DNA of 12,301 nt, from NCBI GenBank assembly GCA_900552195.1, contig URYO01000022.1:1-12301 (forward strand), given 5' to 3'. The translations under genes and the position numbers were made by a program. Below are positions 6,326-12,301 of the stretch, in pieces (the stretch's first letter is position 1; every line of letters starts with the position of its first letter). The notes beneath the pieces were generated by a model. It did no database searches. It was not told the DNA's origin and saw only the letters and a program-made list of their open reading frames with translations. The stretch is from an uncultured Sutterella sp. GTDB taxonomy: Bacteria > Pseudomonadota > Gammaproteobacteria > Burkholderiales > Burkholderiaceae_F.

Positions 6326-7324
6326 GCCGTATTGTCCGACTTCCAGAAGCGCCAAATCAATTCGGCCAATCTCTAATGCCTTATCAAAAATATCTTTCAG
6401 GGCAAAGTATTGATAAGGGAACTGAAGAACAGGAAGACCTTTCTCGGGGAAGATCTGAGCAAAGCCGTTAGACAGATAACGAGAGGCTCTACCCATGAAA
6501 GTGTCAGACATCTCAGAGGCAGAGTCTGCCAAGTACATTACTTTGGTGCGCCAGGAATCCGGAATCGGAGACTCTTTGGTCAGGAGCAGTGCGTCGGAAA
6601 GCATAAAGCCGGCTAAACCGAGCGCCTTGATGACACGAACTTGATCCTGTGTTGTGACAGAACCGGCGCCGAGCACCGGAACTCTCAATGCTCTCGCGCA
6701 CTCGGACCACAAGACCAGGGAGTCGATCTCAGCCTGGTCTTTACCGATTTCTTCATGGGAGAGAAGACCTTCTTCGGCCCAGCCGGCGGCTACGACGGCA
6801 TTAACGCCGCTGGAGACGAGAACTTTTGCGTCTCTGAGGTTAGACGCGATGCCGAAGACCGGAATGCCGTTGGCTTCGAGCTCTTCCATGTAAGGCTCTC
6901 TCAGGCCTCCGAGTCTCAAGCCGATCGCTGGAACCTTCAGTTCCACAAGCTTCTTGAACTGGTTATCAAACAAAGGAGCGGACAATTGTCTGGCAGCCGT
7001 GCATCCCAAATCCTCTCTGAGCGGAGAGAGCGCCGTGTCCTGCAGGCGAAGTCTCTCGGCGTCTAAGATCGATTCTTTTTGCGGGAACATGAGTACGGCA
7101 AAAGGCTTATCGGTCAGCGAACGAACTTTTGCAACATCTCTTTCGATTTCATCTTCCGTTTTAAAACCGATATGGAGCACGCCCAAGCCGCCGGCATTGG
7201 AAACCGCCGCTGCCATTTCCGGAGTGTCCCACCCGAGGCCCGGCAGTCCGATCACCGGTTTGGAGACCTTGAAATCGTCTAAAAACTTCTGAGTTTTGTC
7301 TGTTGCATTCTGAGTCGCAATCAT
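6323..7324 (-). CDS. Nitronate monooxygenase-like FMN-dependent oxidoreductase, probably cut short by an amber codon
   Basis: TIM-barrel flavoprotein of the 2-nitropropane dioxygenase / FabK superfamily, 333 aa before TAG. Supporting features are the N-terminal [20 protein letters not shown] with NAGGLGVL (residues 23-50), [14 protein letters not shown] in the flavin-phosphate region (216-229), [13 protein letters not shown] (276-288) and the C-terminal FPYQ-F block (302-307) with EVGQYG (328-333). Two signatures are altered. The usual GxEAGGH segment, which carries the catalytic histidine in nitronate monooxygenases, reads [11 protein letters not shown] (181-191). The GTRFL flavin-phosphate loop reads LSDALLL. 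The reaction is therefore uncertain. The ATG has AAGGA about 8 nt upstream. It sits 65 nt before pncA on the same strand, and that gap is open in frame. A functional link with NAD salvage is possible but unproven. Confidence 0.84.
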   Translation of the reverse strand: MIATQNATDKTQKFLDDFKVSKPVIGLPGLGWDTPEMAAAVSNAGGLGVLHIGFKTEDEIERDVAKVRSLTDKPFAVLMFPQKESILDAERLRLQDTALSPLREDLGCTAARQLSAPLFDNQFKKLVELKVPAIGLRLGGLREPYMEELEANGIPVFGIASNLRDAKVLVSSGVNAVVAAGWAEEGLLSHEEIGKDQAEIDSLVLWSECARALRVPVLGAGSVTTQDQVRVIKALGLAGFMLSDALLLTKESPIPDSWRTKVMYLADSASEMSDTFMGRASRYLSNGFAQIFPEKGLPVLQFPYQYFALKDIFDKALEIGRIDLALLEVGQYG

Positions 7325-7451
7325 CTCGAATCCTTTTATTCTTTCGCGCTAATGAGCCGCGGCATTGTTTTTGGCAAAACAGCATTGTCGTCTGTTTCAA
7401 CTACGCACACAAGAATAGCGAAAAACGCCTGTCTGTTGATCGCTAACTCAT

Positions 7452-7457
7452 TAAAAT
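7452..7457 (+). promoter_or_regulatory. Candidate -10 box for mnmA
   Basis: TAAAAT lies about 26 nt before the mnmA GTG, with a start point expected near 7464. The hexamer 17 nt upstream (CTGTCT) is a poor -35, so the assignment is tentative. Confidence 0.35.
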
Positions 7458-7483
7458 GTCGGGATTATCGTAAGGAGTTTTGT

Positions 7484-8569
7484 GTGGAAACAAAAACAGT
7501 TGTCATTGGACTTTCAGGCGGAGTGGATTCTGCCGTCAGTGCCTACCTTCTCAAGAAGCAGGGATACGAAGTAATCGGTCTTTTCATGAAAAACTGGGAG
7601 GACGATGACGACAGCGAATACTGTTCTTCCCGACAGGATTTAATCGATGCCACGGCTGTTGCAGATGTAATCGGCATCGATATCGAAGCCGTGAACTTTG
7701 CCAAAGAGTACAAGGACCGCGTTTTTGCGGAATTCTTATCTGAGTATTCTGCGGGTCGTACGCCGAACCCTGACGTTCTCTGCAATTCCGAGATTAAATT
7801 CAAAGCCTTCCTGGATCACGCCATTCGTTTAGGCGCTGACAAGATCGCAACGGGCCACTATGCGCGCGTTCGCGAAAGAGACGGACTCTTTGAACTTCTG
7901 AAGGGTGTGGACAACACCAAAGATCAGAGCTACTTCTTAAATCGCCTCAATCAGTACCAGCTCTCGAAGGCCATGTTCCCTGTCGGAGACATGTGCAAGA
8001 CCGAAGTACGCAGAATTGCCGAAGAAATCGGTCTTCCGAACGCCAAGAAAAAAGACAGCACCGGTATCTGCTTTATCGGAGAGCGTCCGTTCCGCGAGTT
8101 CCTCCATCGTTACCTCGCCAACAAGCCCGGTCCGATTAAAACACCGGACGGAAGAATTGTTGGTGAGCACATCGGCCTTTCTTACTACACCTTAGGTCAG
8201 CGCAAAGGTATCGGTGTCGGCGGCTCTAAGTTCGGCAACGGCGAACCTTGGTTTGTTGCCCGTAAGGACATTCCGAACAACACGCTCTATATCGTCCAAG
8301 GTCACGATCATCCCTGGCTTCAGTCTTTCTCGCTTTCTGCCACGCGACCCAACTGGATCAGCGGTACGGCACCTGAAGCCGGAAGAATGCTCGGCCTTAA
8401 AACGCGTTATCGCATGGCCGATCAGGAATGTAAGGTGATCCGAGCCGACGATGAAAGCGTTGTGGTTTCTTCTCTTGATCCTCTTTGGGCGGTGACACCG
8501 GGACAAAGTGCGGTCTTTTATGACGGCGAAGTTTGCCTAGGCGGTGCGATTATCGACACCAGCCGCTAA
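7484..8569 (+). CDS. mnmA: tRNA-specific 2-thiouridylase MnmA
   Basis: Adenylates and thiolates U34 in the anticodon of tRNAs for Lys, Glu and Gln, giving the s2U part of mnm5s2U34, with sulfur delivered through a persulfide relay. The 361-aa protein has the PP-loop IGLSGGVDS (residues 8-16), the catalytic Cys100 in [11 protein letters not shown], the second catalytic Cys196 in [11 protein letters not shown], and the tRNA-contacting FMKNWEDDD block. These Cys positions almost match E. coli C102 and C199. The chosen start is GTG at 7484 with a perfect AAGGAG six nt upstream. An ATG at 7352 in the same frame would add 44 residues unlike the family and run through the promoter region. It diverges from the flavoprotein gene and ends in a strong terminator. 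Confidence 0.97.
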   Translation: METKTVVIGLSGGVDSAVSAYLLKKQGYEVIGLFMKNWEDDDDSEYCSSRQDLIDATAVADVIGIDIEAVNFAKEYKDRVFAEFLSEYSAGRTPNPDVLCNSEIKFKAFLDHAIRLGADKIATGHYARVRERDGLFELLKGVDNTKDQSYFLNRLNQYQLSKAMFPVGDMCKTEVRRIAEEIGLPNAKKKDSTGICFIGERPFREFLHRYLANKPGPIKTPDGRIVGEHIGLSYYTLGQRKGIGVGGSKFGNGEPWFVARKDIPNNTLYIVQGHDHPWLQSFSLSATRPNWISGTAPEAGRMLGLKTRYRMADQECKVIRADDESVVVSSLDPLWAVTPGQSAVFYDGEVCLGGAIIDTSR

Positions 8570-8580
8570 CACCAGACGGC

Positions 8581-8619
8581 AAAACGGCGTTCTTCCTTTG
8601 CGGTTGAACGCCGTTTTTG
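8581..8619. terminator. Bidirectional terminator between mnmA and the TerC-family gene
   Basis: AAAACGGCGTTC (8581-8592) and GAACGCCGTTTT (8606-8617) form a perfect 12-bp stem with a 13-nt loop. On the plus strand it runs into TTTTTGTATTTT after mnmA. On the minus strand the same stem ends in TTTT, so it can also stop transcripts from the convergent gene. Confidence 0.9.
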
Positions 8620-8668
8620 TATTTTCGAGAGGACCGGATAGCCCTCTTCCTATAGTTAAGCTGACAAG

Positions 8669-9373
8669 TTAGTTTGCCTTCTTCCGCAGCCCTTTAATCG
8701 CAAAGGCCACAATCAGCACGAAGACGGCACCGGCAATTCCGGCAGGCGTATGCATTTCCGCCAAGTTCGGAATATGCGGAGTCAGTCCGGGGTCGCCTAC
8801 AATCAATGTGCCTGCGATCCAGCCCAACAAAGCGCCGCCGGCGTAAACAATGATCGGATAACGATCAATAACCTTCAGGAACAACTGGCTGCCGCCGAGA
8901 ATGAACGGGACACTCACTAAGAGACCGAAGATTACAAGCGCCATCTGATGACCGGCAGGTGCCTGTTCTGCCGCACCGGCAATCGCAATAACGTTGTCCA
9001 AGCTCATCACTAAGTCGGCAACGATAATGGTTTTAATCGCGCCCCAAAGACGCTTACTGGCATGAATTTCATGCTCCCCTTCATCCTGAGGAACAATGAG
9101 TTTGATACCGATCCACAGAAGCAGAAGCGCTCCGACGAGTTTGAGGAAAGGAATGCTCATGATCGTGACGGCAAAAGCAATCAGGATCACACGCAAGAGG
9201 ATGGCACCGCCCGCTCCGTAAAGCACTCCTTTAAAACGGAGGCTCGGATCAAGGTTTCGGCAGGCAAGAGCGATCACAACTGCGTTGTCACCGCCGAGCA
9301 AGATGTCTATCAAAATAATTTGAAGAACGGCCACCCAATGAATTTCGGCAAACCAAGCGATAAGCGCTTCCAA
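8669..9373 (-). CDS. TerC family integral membrane protein (YjbE-like)
   Basis: A 234-aa polytopic inner-membrane protein of the TerC family. Members of the YjbE branch are associated with manganese export or metalation of exported enzymes; a metal role here is inferred. The two family signatures LLGGDNAVVIALA (residues 25-37) and DLVMSLDNVIAIAG (120-133), each placing paired Asp/Asn in the membrane, are present, with about seven hydrophobic spans and a basic C-terminus (KGLRKKAN). A charged loop PQDEGEHEIHASKR lies at 95-108. The start is TTG at 9371-9373 with AGGAGA seven nt upstream. No in-frame ATG is near, and the family N-terminus fits this position. It is a single-gene unit divergent from the gdx leader and converging on mnmA. 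Confidence 0.9.
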   Translation of the reverse strand: MEALIAWFAEIHWVAVLQIILIDILLGGDNAVVIALACRNLDPSLRFKGVLYGAGGAILLRVILIAFAVTIMSIPFLKLVGALLLLWIGIKLIVPQDEGEHEIHASKRLWGAIKTIIVADLVMSLDNVIAIAGAAEQAPAGHQMALVIFGLLVSVPFILGGSQLFLKVIDRYPIIVYAGGALLGWIAGTLIVGDPGLTPHIPNLAEMHTPAGIAGAVFVLIVAFAIKGLRKKAN

Positions 9374-9412
9374 TGAAATATCTCCTAAGCGTTGAAATCA
9401 AATTGACAGCTG

Positions 9413-9421
9413 ATTGTAGCA
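9413..9421 (-). promoter_or_regulatory. Candidate extended -10 for the TerC-family gene
   Basis: On the minus strand TTGC-TACAAT gives a near-consensus -10 with a TGn extension, about 40 nt before the TTG start. The resulting leader of some 30 nt ends in AGGAGA. No strong -35 is visible. Confidence 0.5.
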
Positions 9422-9478
9422 ATGCGTTGATTTTTCGTAGTTTTAGCGTGCCCGTTCTTGTGAAAGAAGCGTGAAAAC

Positions 9479-9491
9479 TTTGACGGTCAAA
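9479..9491. promoter_or_regulatory. Perfect 13-bp dyad in the divergent promoter region
   Basis: TTTGACGGTCAAA is a perfect palindrome around one central base. It lies 64 bp upstream of the gdx -10 box and about 58 bp upstream of the TerC-gene -10 box. It could be an operator for either gene. The regulator is unknown. Confidence 0.35.
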
Positions 9492-9542
9492 ATTTCTGAC
9501 AAAACCTCTTTGCGATGATGAAACACATCTTTAGTACGTCGG

Positions 9543-9548
9543 TATACT
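9543..9548 (+). promoter_or_regulatory. -10 box of the gdx leader
   Basis: TATACT differs from TATAAT at one base. The predicted start, seven nt downstream at G9555, is exactly the first base of leader hairpin P1. The -35 region (around 9520-9525, GAAACA) is weak. Confidence 0.6.
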
Positions 9549-9554
9549 TCCGTT

Positions 9555-9632
9555 GTGCAATCTATCGCCGGATAGGCACCTTTTTCAGTACTCCGTAGGC
9601 CATTGAAGGATTACTTACAAAGGTGCCTTTTT
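9555..9632 (+). ncRNA. Leader riboswitch of gdx, probably guanidine-sensing (guanidine-IV-like)
   Basis: P1: GTGC (9555-9558) and CTATC (9562-9566) pair with GATAG (9571-9575) and GCAC (9576-9579), with an AAT bulge and a GCCG tetraloop. P2: 9581-9589 pairs with 9602-9610 (nine pairs, three of them G-U), with loop ACTCCGTAGGCC. GCC in the P1 loop and GGC in the P2 loop could kiss. Both hairpins use bases needed by the terminator (9574-9583 with 9619-9628), so a folded P1/P2 should allow readthrough into gdx. This is the ON-switch logic of guanidine-IV (mepA) RNAs. Assignment rests on architecture and on the exporter downstream; the consensus could not be aligned here. No ACGR hairpin loops typical of guanidine-II are present. 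Confidence 0.68.
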
Positions 9633-9639
9633 CGTTTTT
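9574..9639 (+). terminator. Leader terminator before gdx (expression platform)
   Basis: AGGCACCTTT (9574-9583) pairs perfectly with AAAGGTGCCT (9619-9628) across a 35-nt loop, then TTTT, CG and TTTTT. It lies between the promoter and the GGAGG at 9640-9644, so unless disrupted it would stop transcription before gdx. It is mutually exclusive with P1 and P2. Confidence 0.82.
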
Positions 9640-9650
9640 GGAGGATTTAA

Positions 9651-9968
9651 ATGTCTTGGATTTACCTTTTCATTGCAGGAATTTTTGAAATCGTTTGGGC
9701 TGTCGCTTTGAAATATGCTGACGGCTTCAGCAATTGGTTCTATAGCGCGGTCACCATTATCGGTATGGTCGCGAGTGTCTACTTCTTGGCTGTAGCGATG
9801 AGAACAATTCCCTTAGGAACTGCCTACGCCATTTGGACCGGTATCGGTTGTATCGGAGCCTTTATCGCCGGCATCCTCTTGTTCGGAGAAGCCTTCACAG
9901 TCTCCAGAACCGTTTTTGCCTCGCTGATCGCCATCGGAATCATCGGTTTGAAATTCTCAGCTTCTTAA
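9651..9968 (+). CDS. gdx: Guanidinium exporter Gdx (SugE), small multidrug resistance family
   Basis: A 105-aa, four-helix inner-membrane proton-coupled antiporter that works as a dual-topology dimer and expels guanidinium. The central E13 lies in GIFEIVWAVALKY (residues 10-22). W16, S42, Y59 and W62 match the substrate-site residues described for Gdx-type SMR proteins, and the segment GTAYAIWTGIG (56-66) is the SugE/Gdx form, not the EmrE form. The length equals E. coli SugE (105 aa). The ATG has GGAGG seven nt upstream. A structured leader with an intrinsic terminator immediately precedes it, indicating riboswitch control. It stands as a single gene; the next gene starts 143 nt downstream after weak terminator-like sequences. 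Confidence 0.95.
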   Translation: MSWIYLFIAGIFEIVWAVALKYADGFSNWFYSAVTIIGMVASVYFLAVAMRTIPLGTAYAIWTGIGCIGAFIAGILLFGEAFTVSRTVFASLIAIGIIGLKFSAS

Positions 9969-10025
9969 TTCAAGAACTCCACAACAGCAAAAGGCTTTTT
10001 GAATTGTATAAGGGCTTTCTCCTTA

Positions 10026-10079
10026 AAAGTGGATTGAACACATAGTCCGAAAGTGGACTCTTTTTCTCAAAGTGGATTG
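10026..10079 (+). repeat. Three AAAGTGGAYT direct repeats upstream of the cytochrome gene
   Basis: AAAGTGGATTG occurs at 10026-10036 and 10069-10079, and the variant AAAGTGGACTC at 10050-10060 (start-to-start spacing 24 and 19 bp). Repeated AAAGTGGA-type units are typical of the ends of some IS21-family elements, so this may be an IS remnant. A regulator-binding array is the alternative. Confidence 0.6.
10044..10065 (+). terminator. Weak terminator-like hairpin between gdx and the cytochrome gene
   Basis: AGTCC (10044-10048) and GGACT (10055-10059) form a 5-bp stem with a 6-nt loop, followed by CTTTTT. It is short and overlaps the middle AAAGTGGA repeat, so it could be an attenuator or chance. 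Confidence 0.35.
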
Positions 10080-10111
10080 GAGAAAATGAAGTCAGTCTTA
10101 AGGAGAACCTT

Positions 10112-11785
10112 ATGCAAAACACAATAATCAAATCCATAGTTTCGTTAGGTCTGTCTTGTCTTTCGCTGTCAGTATTGGCAGCCGCGGCTCCTCAGCAGCC
10201 TGTAGACAAAAACCAGTGCTTCGGCTGTCACGCGACCGCCATCAAGACTCTGTCTACACGCGGTGCGCATAAAAACGTGAATTGTGTGGCATGCCACGAC
10301 ATCAGTCCGGACCACGTCAAAGCCCCGAGCCGCGACAACCGCCCGACTACGCATTTCGAATATGCCGCTTGCGGTCAGTGCCATACCGAGCAGCACAAAG
10401 ACATCATGGATCCGAAGTACCACTATGAGTGGGCACTTAAAAATACACCGCCCGCTTATGCTCAGATCCGCGATATCGCCGGCGACAACTCTTTCCGCGA
10501 CATCCAGTTCCGTCTGCCGCGCTTCCATTCGAGCATCGTGACCGACCTCGCAAACGTCCGCTCTGACGGTCGTTATCAATACAAGAAATACACGGACCTC
10601 TCTAAACCGGGCGCTCCGATGTGGGAGGCGCTTACCGACACACGTCCGAACGAAGGCGACAAGATTCTGCCGTCTAAGACCTTGTCTTTAACTTGGCGTC
10701 CGCAAAAAGGCCGTGAAATTATGGGCCGCTCTGACTGCTTGAAGTGCAAAACCTCCGACAGCATCATGGACTACGCATACTTAGGCGCCAGAAACCCGAA
10801 AGCTCCGCTCGCTTTTAATGATCCGGACCACAAAGTTCTGAAGACCGTCAACAACAGCTTCAACTGCATTACCTGCCATGACCCGCATTCAGCGGAACCT
10901 CGCATCGTCTTCGATCATCTGATTGAAGCCATGACTCATCCCGATTACAAGGACTACAACTATCAGAAGAACGCCGGAAAGACCGGTTATCCGAAGATTG
11001 AAGTCATCAATATGGGTGTCCGCGGCTATCCGAGAAAGATCGCCATTCTTGAAAAAGCTAACTCGAACTATATGTGCGGTCAATGCCATGAAGGTCATAA
11101 CCGCTCCGAGACTTTCTACAGAGACAGCGACGGTCAGCTCGCTCATCCGAAGGACGCAATCGATAGGACCGGCTGGTCCGTCGGCACATTCTTTGCAGCG
11201 AACCCGATCGAACGCTGGAATCTCGTCAGAGGTTTAGGTCTGAATAACGGAACGGATAAGGCTACCGGCGTTAAGACTGTCTCGACTGACCACTATCACA
11301 TGGAAACCGTCGTTGCTTCTAAGCACGGCCAAGCCGGCGTCGGCTGCACAGACTGCCACTTTGCCAAGAAAGCAAACGGCACATTGGAGCACCAGCCGAG
11401 TCTGCCTTCTCTGAAGTACAAGAACACCTGCGCAAGATCCGACTGCCACGGCAACCCGAACGGTGACAACTGGTCCGAAGGACAAGCCGCCTACATGGTC
11501 GCAACAATCCAGCAGCGTTACCGCATCCACAAAGAAAGACTTGAACGTTACGGAAGCGCCGCTCGCAATCTCCTGATCAAAGCCAAGAACGGCGAGGTTA
11601 AGATCAATCAGCCTGAATACCAAAAACTACAGGACGCTTACAGCCTCTACCTTCACACTGTCGGCTGGTACTTCTCAGACTATTCGAAGGGCGTTCACGA
11701 TCCATCCGGATTTGAAGACACTTCTTCTCAAGTTATCAAGAATCTGAGAACTGCGACAGCAGCTGCACAGAATGCAGTAAAGTAA
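10112..11785 (+). CDS. Octaheme cytochrome c, NrfA/octaheme nitrite reductase-like
   Basis: Periplasmic multihaem reductase, 557 aa with a signal peptide (basic start, hydrophobic core to about residue 22, cleavage near A24-A26). Eight haem motifs: C36FGCH, C58VACH, C87GQCH, C209LKCK, C252ITCH, C322GQCH, C412TDCH and C440ARSDCH. A lysine-ligated CXXCK as fourth haem after three N-terminal CXXCH haems is the order of octaheme nitrite reductases, whose last five haems correspond to NrfA. H394, 18 residues before Cys412, matches the NrfA catalytic His, and H405 in KHG matches a distal haem ligand. The C-terminal helical part with SKGVHDP (525-531) is also NrfA-like. Odd points: the tyrosine expected after haem 6 is absent (QCHEGHNR), and the last haem motif is CX4CH. 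Nitrite reduction to ammonium is possible but not assured. AAGGAG lies six nt before the ATG. No quinol-oxidising partner is adjacent. Confidence 0.88.
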   Translation: MQNTIIKSIVSLGLSCLSLSVLAAAAPQQPVDKNQCFGCHATAIKTLSTRGAHKNVNCVACHDISPDHVKAPSRDNRPTTHFEYAACGQCHTEQHKDIMDPKYHYEWALKNTPPAYAQIRDIAGDNSFRDIQFRLPRFHSSIVTDLANVRSDGRYQYKKYTDLSKPGAPMWEALTDTRPNEGDKILPSKTLSLTWRPQKGREIMGRSDCLKCKTSDSIMDYAYLGARNPKAPLAFNDPDHKVLKTVNNSFNCITCHDPHSAEPRIVFDHLIEAMTHPDYKDYNYQKNAGKTGYPKIEVINMGVRGYPRKIAILEKANSNYMCGQCHEGHNRSETFYRDSDGQLAHPKDAIDRTGWSVGTFFAANPIERWNLVRGLGLNNGTDKATGVKTVSTDHYHMETVVASKHGQAGVGCTDCHFAKKANGTLEHQPSLPSLKYKNTCARSDCHGNPNGDNWSEGQAAYMVATIQQRYRIHKERLERYGSAARNLLIKAKNGEVKINQPEYQKLQDAYSLYLHTVGWYFSDYSKGVHDPSGFEDTSSQVIKNLRTATAAAQNAVK

Positions 11786-11799
11786 AATAACTCAGCACC

Positions 11800-11823
11800 G
11801 GCCGGAGACAATCTCCGGCCTTA
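11800..11823 (+). terminator. Terminator-like hairpin after the cytochrome gene
   Basis: GGCCGGAGA (11800-11808) and TCTCCGGCC (11812-11820) form a GC-rich 9-bp stem with a 3-nt loop, 14 nt after the stop. Only TT follows, so termination may be partial, with some readthrough into the regulator gene 20 nt further on. Confidence 0.6.
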
Positions 11824-11840
11824 AAGTTGCCGGAGCCGAC

Positions 11841-12301
11841 ATGACACACAAAGTTCAGCCGAGCCTCTCAAACATATCGCTAAATCTGAAAAGCGGAGCG
11901 CCGTCGCTCCAAGAGCAGCTCTACCAAAAGATCCTCGAACTCATCGAGCTTAAAAGTCTGCGCCCCGGAGACCCGATTCCTTCAAGCCGCAGACTCGCCT
12001 CTGAAATCGGTGTCTCACGATCAACAGTCGTCAGTGTCTATAACCGACTGTTGGAAGAAGGGCTTCTTGAAACGAAGAACGGCAACGGAACTTTTGTCTC
12101 GGAACTTTCTCTCGGAGTATTCGAAAATCCAAAAGAAAATAGTTCGGCCAATGAGAAGTTTCTCCTGTCAGAGCTGCCTTTATCTGCAAAGATTGCGGCA
12201 GCCGCTTCTGAATTCAAAGTCCAGAAACCAATGCCTTTCGCCGTCATCGCGCCGGATCAGGAAAGCCTCCCGGGTAAAAATTGGACAACTGTCGTTGCTC
12301 G
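11841..12301 (+). CDS. MocR/PdxR-type transcriptional regulator (GntR HTH plus aminotransferase-like domain), 3' end outside window
   Basis: The first 153 codons of a MocR-family regulator. A GntR-type winged helix spans about residues 20-90: PSLQEQLYQKILELIE, LRPGDPIPSSRRLASEIGVS, then RSTVVSVYNRLLEEGLLETKNGNGTFVS, which are typical of this family. A roughly 45-residue linker follows. Then FAVIAPDQESLPGKNW begins the fold-type I aminotransferase-like domain (relatives read F-G-PD---FP---W). Such proteins bind pyridoxal phosphate and control vitamin B6 synthesis, amino-acid or transport genes; the target here is unknown. CGGAG lies five nt before the ATG. It is codirectional with the cytochrome gene, 55 nt downstream. 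The PLP lysine would lie beyond the window. Confidence 0.9.
   Translation, partial: MTHKVQPSLSNISLNLKSGAPSLQEQLYQKILELIELKSLRPGDPIPSSRRLASEIGVSRSTVVSVYNRLLEEGLLETKNGNGTFVSELSLGVFENPKENSSANEKFLLSELPLSAKIAAAASEFKVQKPMPFAVIAPDQESLPGKNWTTVVA

Noticed and set aside
7352..7483. Upstream ATG giving mnmA 44 more N-terminal residues.
   Set aside because: The extension is unlike MnmA N-termini and crosses the promoter region. GTG at 7484 has a perfect AAGGAG six nt away and yields the family N-terminus.
9555..9575. Six-codon leader peptide (GTG to TAG) in the gdx leader, suggesting peptide-based attenuation.
   Set aside because: The predicted transcript begins at this GTG, leaving no ribosome-binding site, and the codons show no run of a regulatory amino acid.
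9541..9650. Guanidine-II (mini-ykkC) identity for the gdx leader.
   Set aside because: That class needs two hairpins with ACGR loops; the loops here are GCCG and ACTCCGTAGGCC.
9967..10005. AATTCAA/TTGAATT arms with an internal CTTTTT as a gdx terminator.
   Set aside because: AT-only arms with a 25-nt loop would be unstable; it may be chance in AT-rich spacer DNA.

Overview
The window carries 14 protein genes, twelve complete and one running off each end. It looks like a chromosomal segment of an anaerobic or microaerophilic Betaproteobacterium. Sutterellaceae (Sutterella/Parasutterella type, Burkholderiales) is the best guess. The clues are a second-type, C-terminally extended IF-1 as found in Burkholderiales, a menaquinone-dependent HemG, a periplasmic octaheme cytochrome of the nitrite-reductase superfamily, and mid-range GC. 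This placement is an inference from gene content, not from a phylogeny. No rRNA, tRNA, CRISPR array, complete insertion sequence or prophage gene is visible.

Layout: 1-2341 is minus strand, with the 3'-truncated acyl-CoA synthetase fadD preceded by hemG. infA (2534-2794, plus) diverges from hemG and ends in a terminator facing a small S4-domain RNA-binding protein (minus). An M20 peptidase of the carboxypeptidase G2 type follows on the minus strand. lrgA-lrgB (4530-5640, plus, overlapping by 8 nt) ends stop-to-stop with the nicotinamidase gene pncA (minus). pncA lies downstream of an atypical nitronate-monooxygenase-like flavoprotein whose frame is broken by an amber codon 22 codons before its natural end. 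mnmA (plus) diverges from that pair and ends in a strong terminator shared with a TerC/YjbE-family membrane protein (minus). The rest is plus strand: a structured leader RNA with the guanidinium exporter gdx, an octaheme cytochrome c, and the 5' part of a MocR-type regulator.

Most genes are housekeeping or metabolic and sit in one- or two-gene units. The tightest functional unit is the leader RNA plus gdx. A good -10 box starts transcription at the first base of a hairpin (P1). A second hairpin (P2) follows directly, and both compete with an intrinsic terminator just before the gdx ribosome-binding site. That is a transcriptional ON-switch architecture. Because the gene encodes a Gdx-type exporter, the probable ligand is guanidine, and the two-hairpin form is closest to the guanidine-IV (mepA) class.

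Other points worth a second look are the amber-interrupted flavoprotein, the octaheme enzyme with a CXXCK fourth heme, a CX4CH last heme and no tyrosine at the NrfA active-site position, a hairpin over the infA Shine-Dalgarno, and three AAAGTGGAYT repeats before the cytochrome gene.
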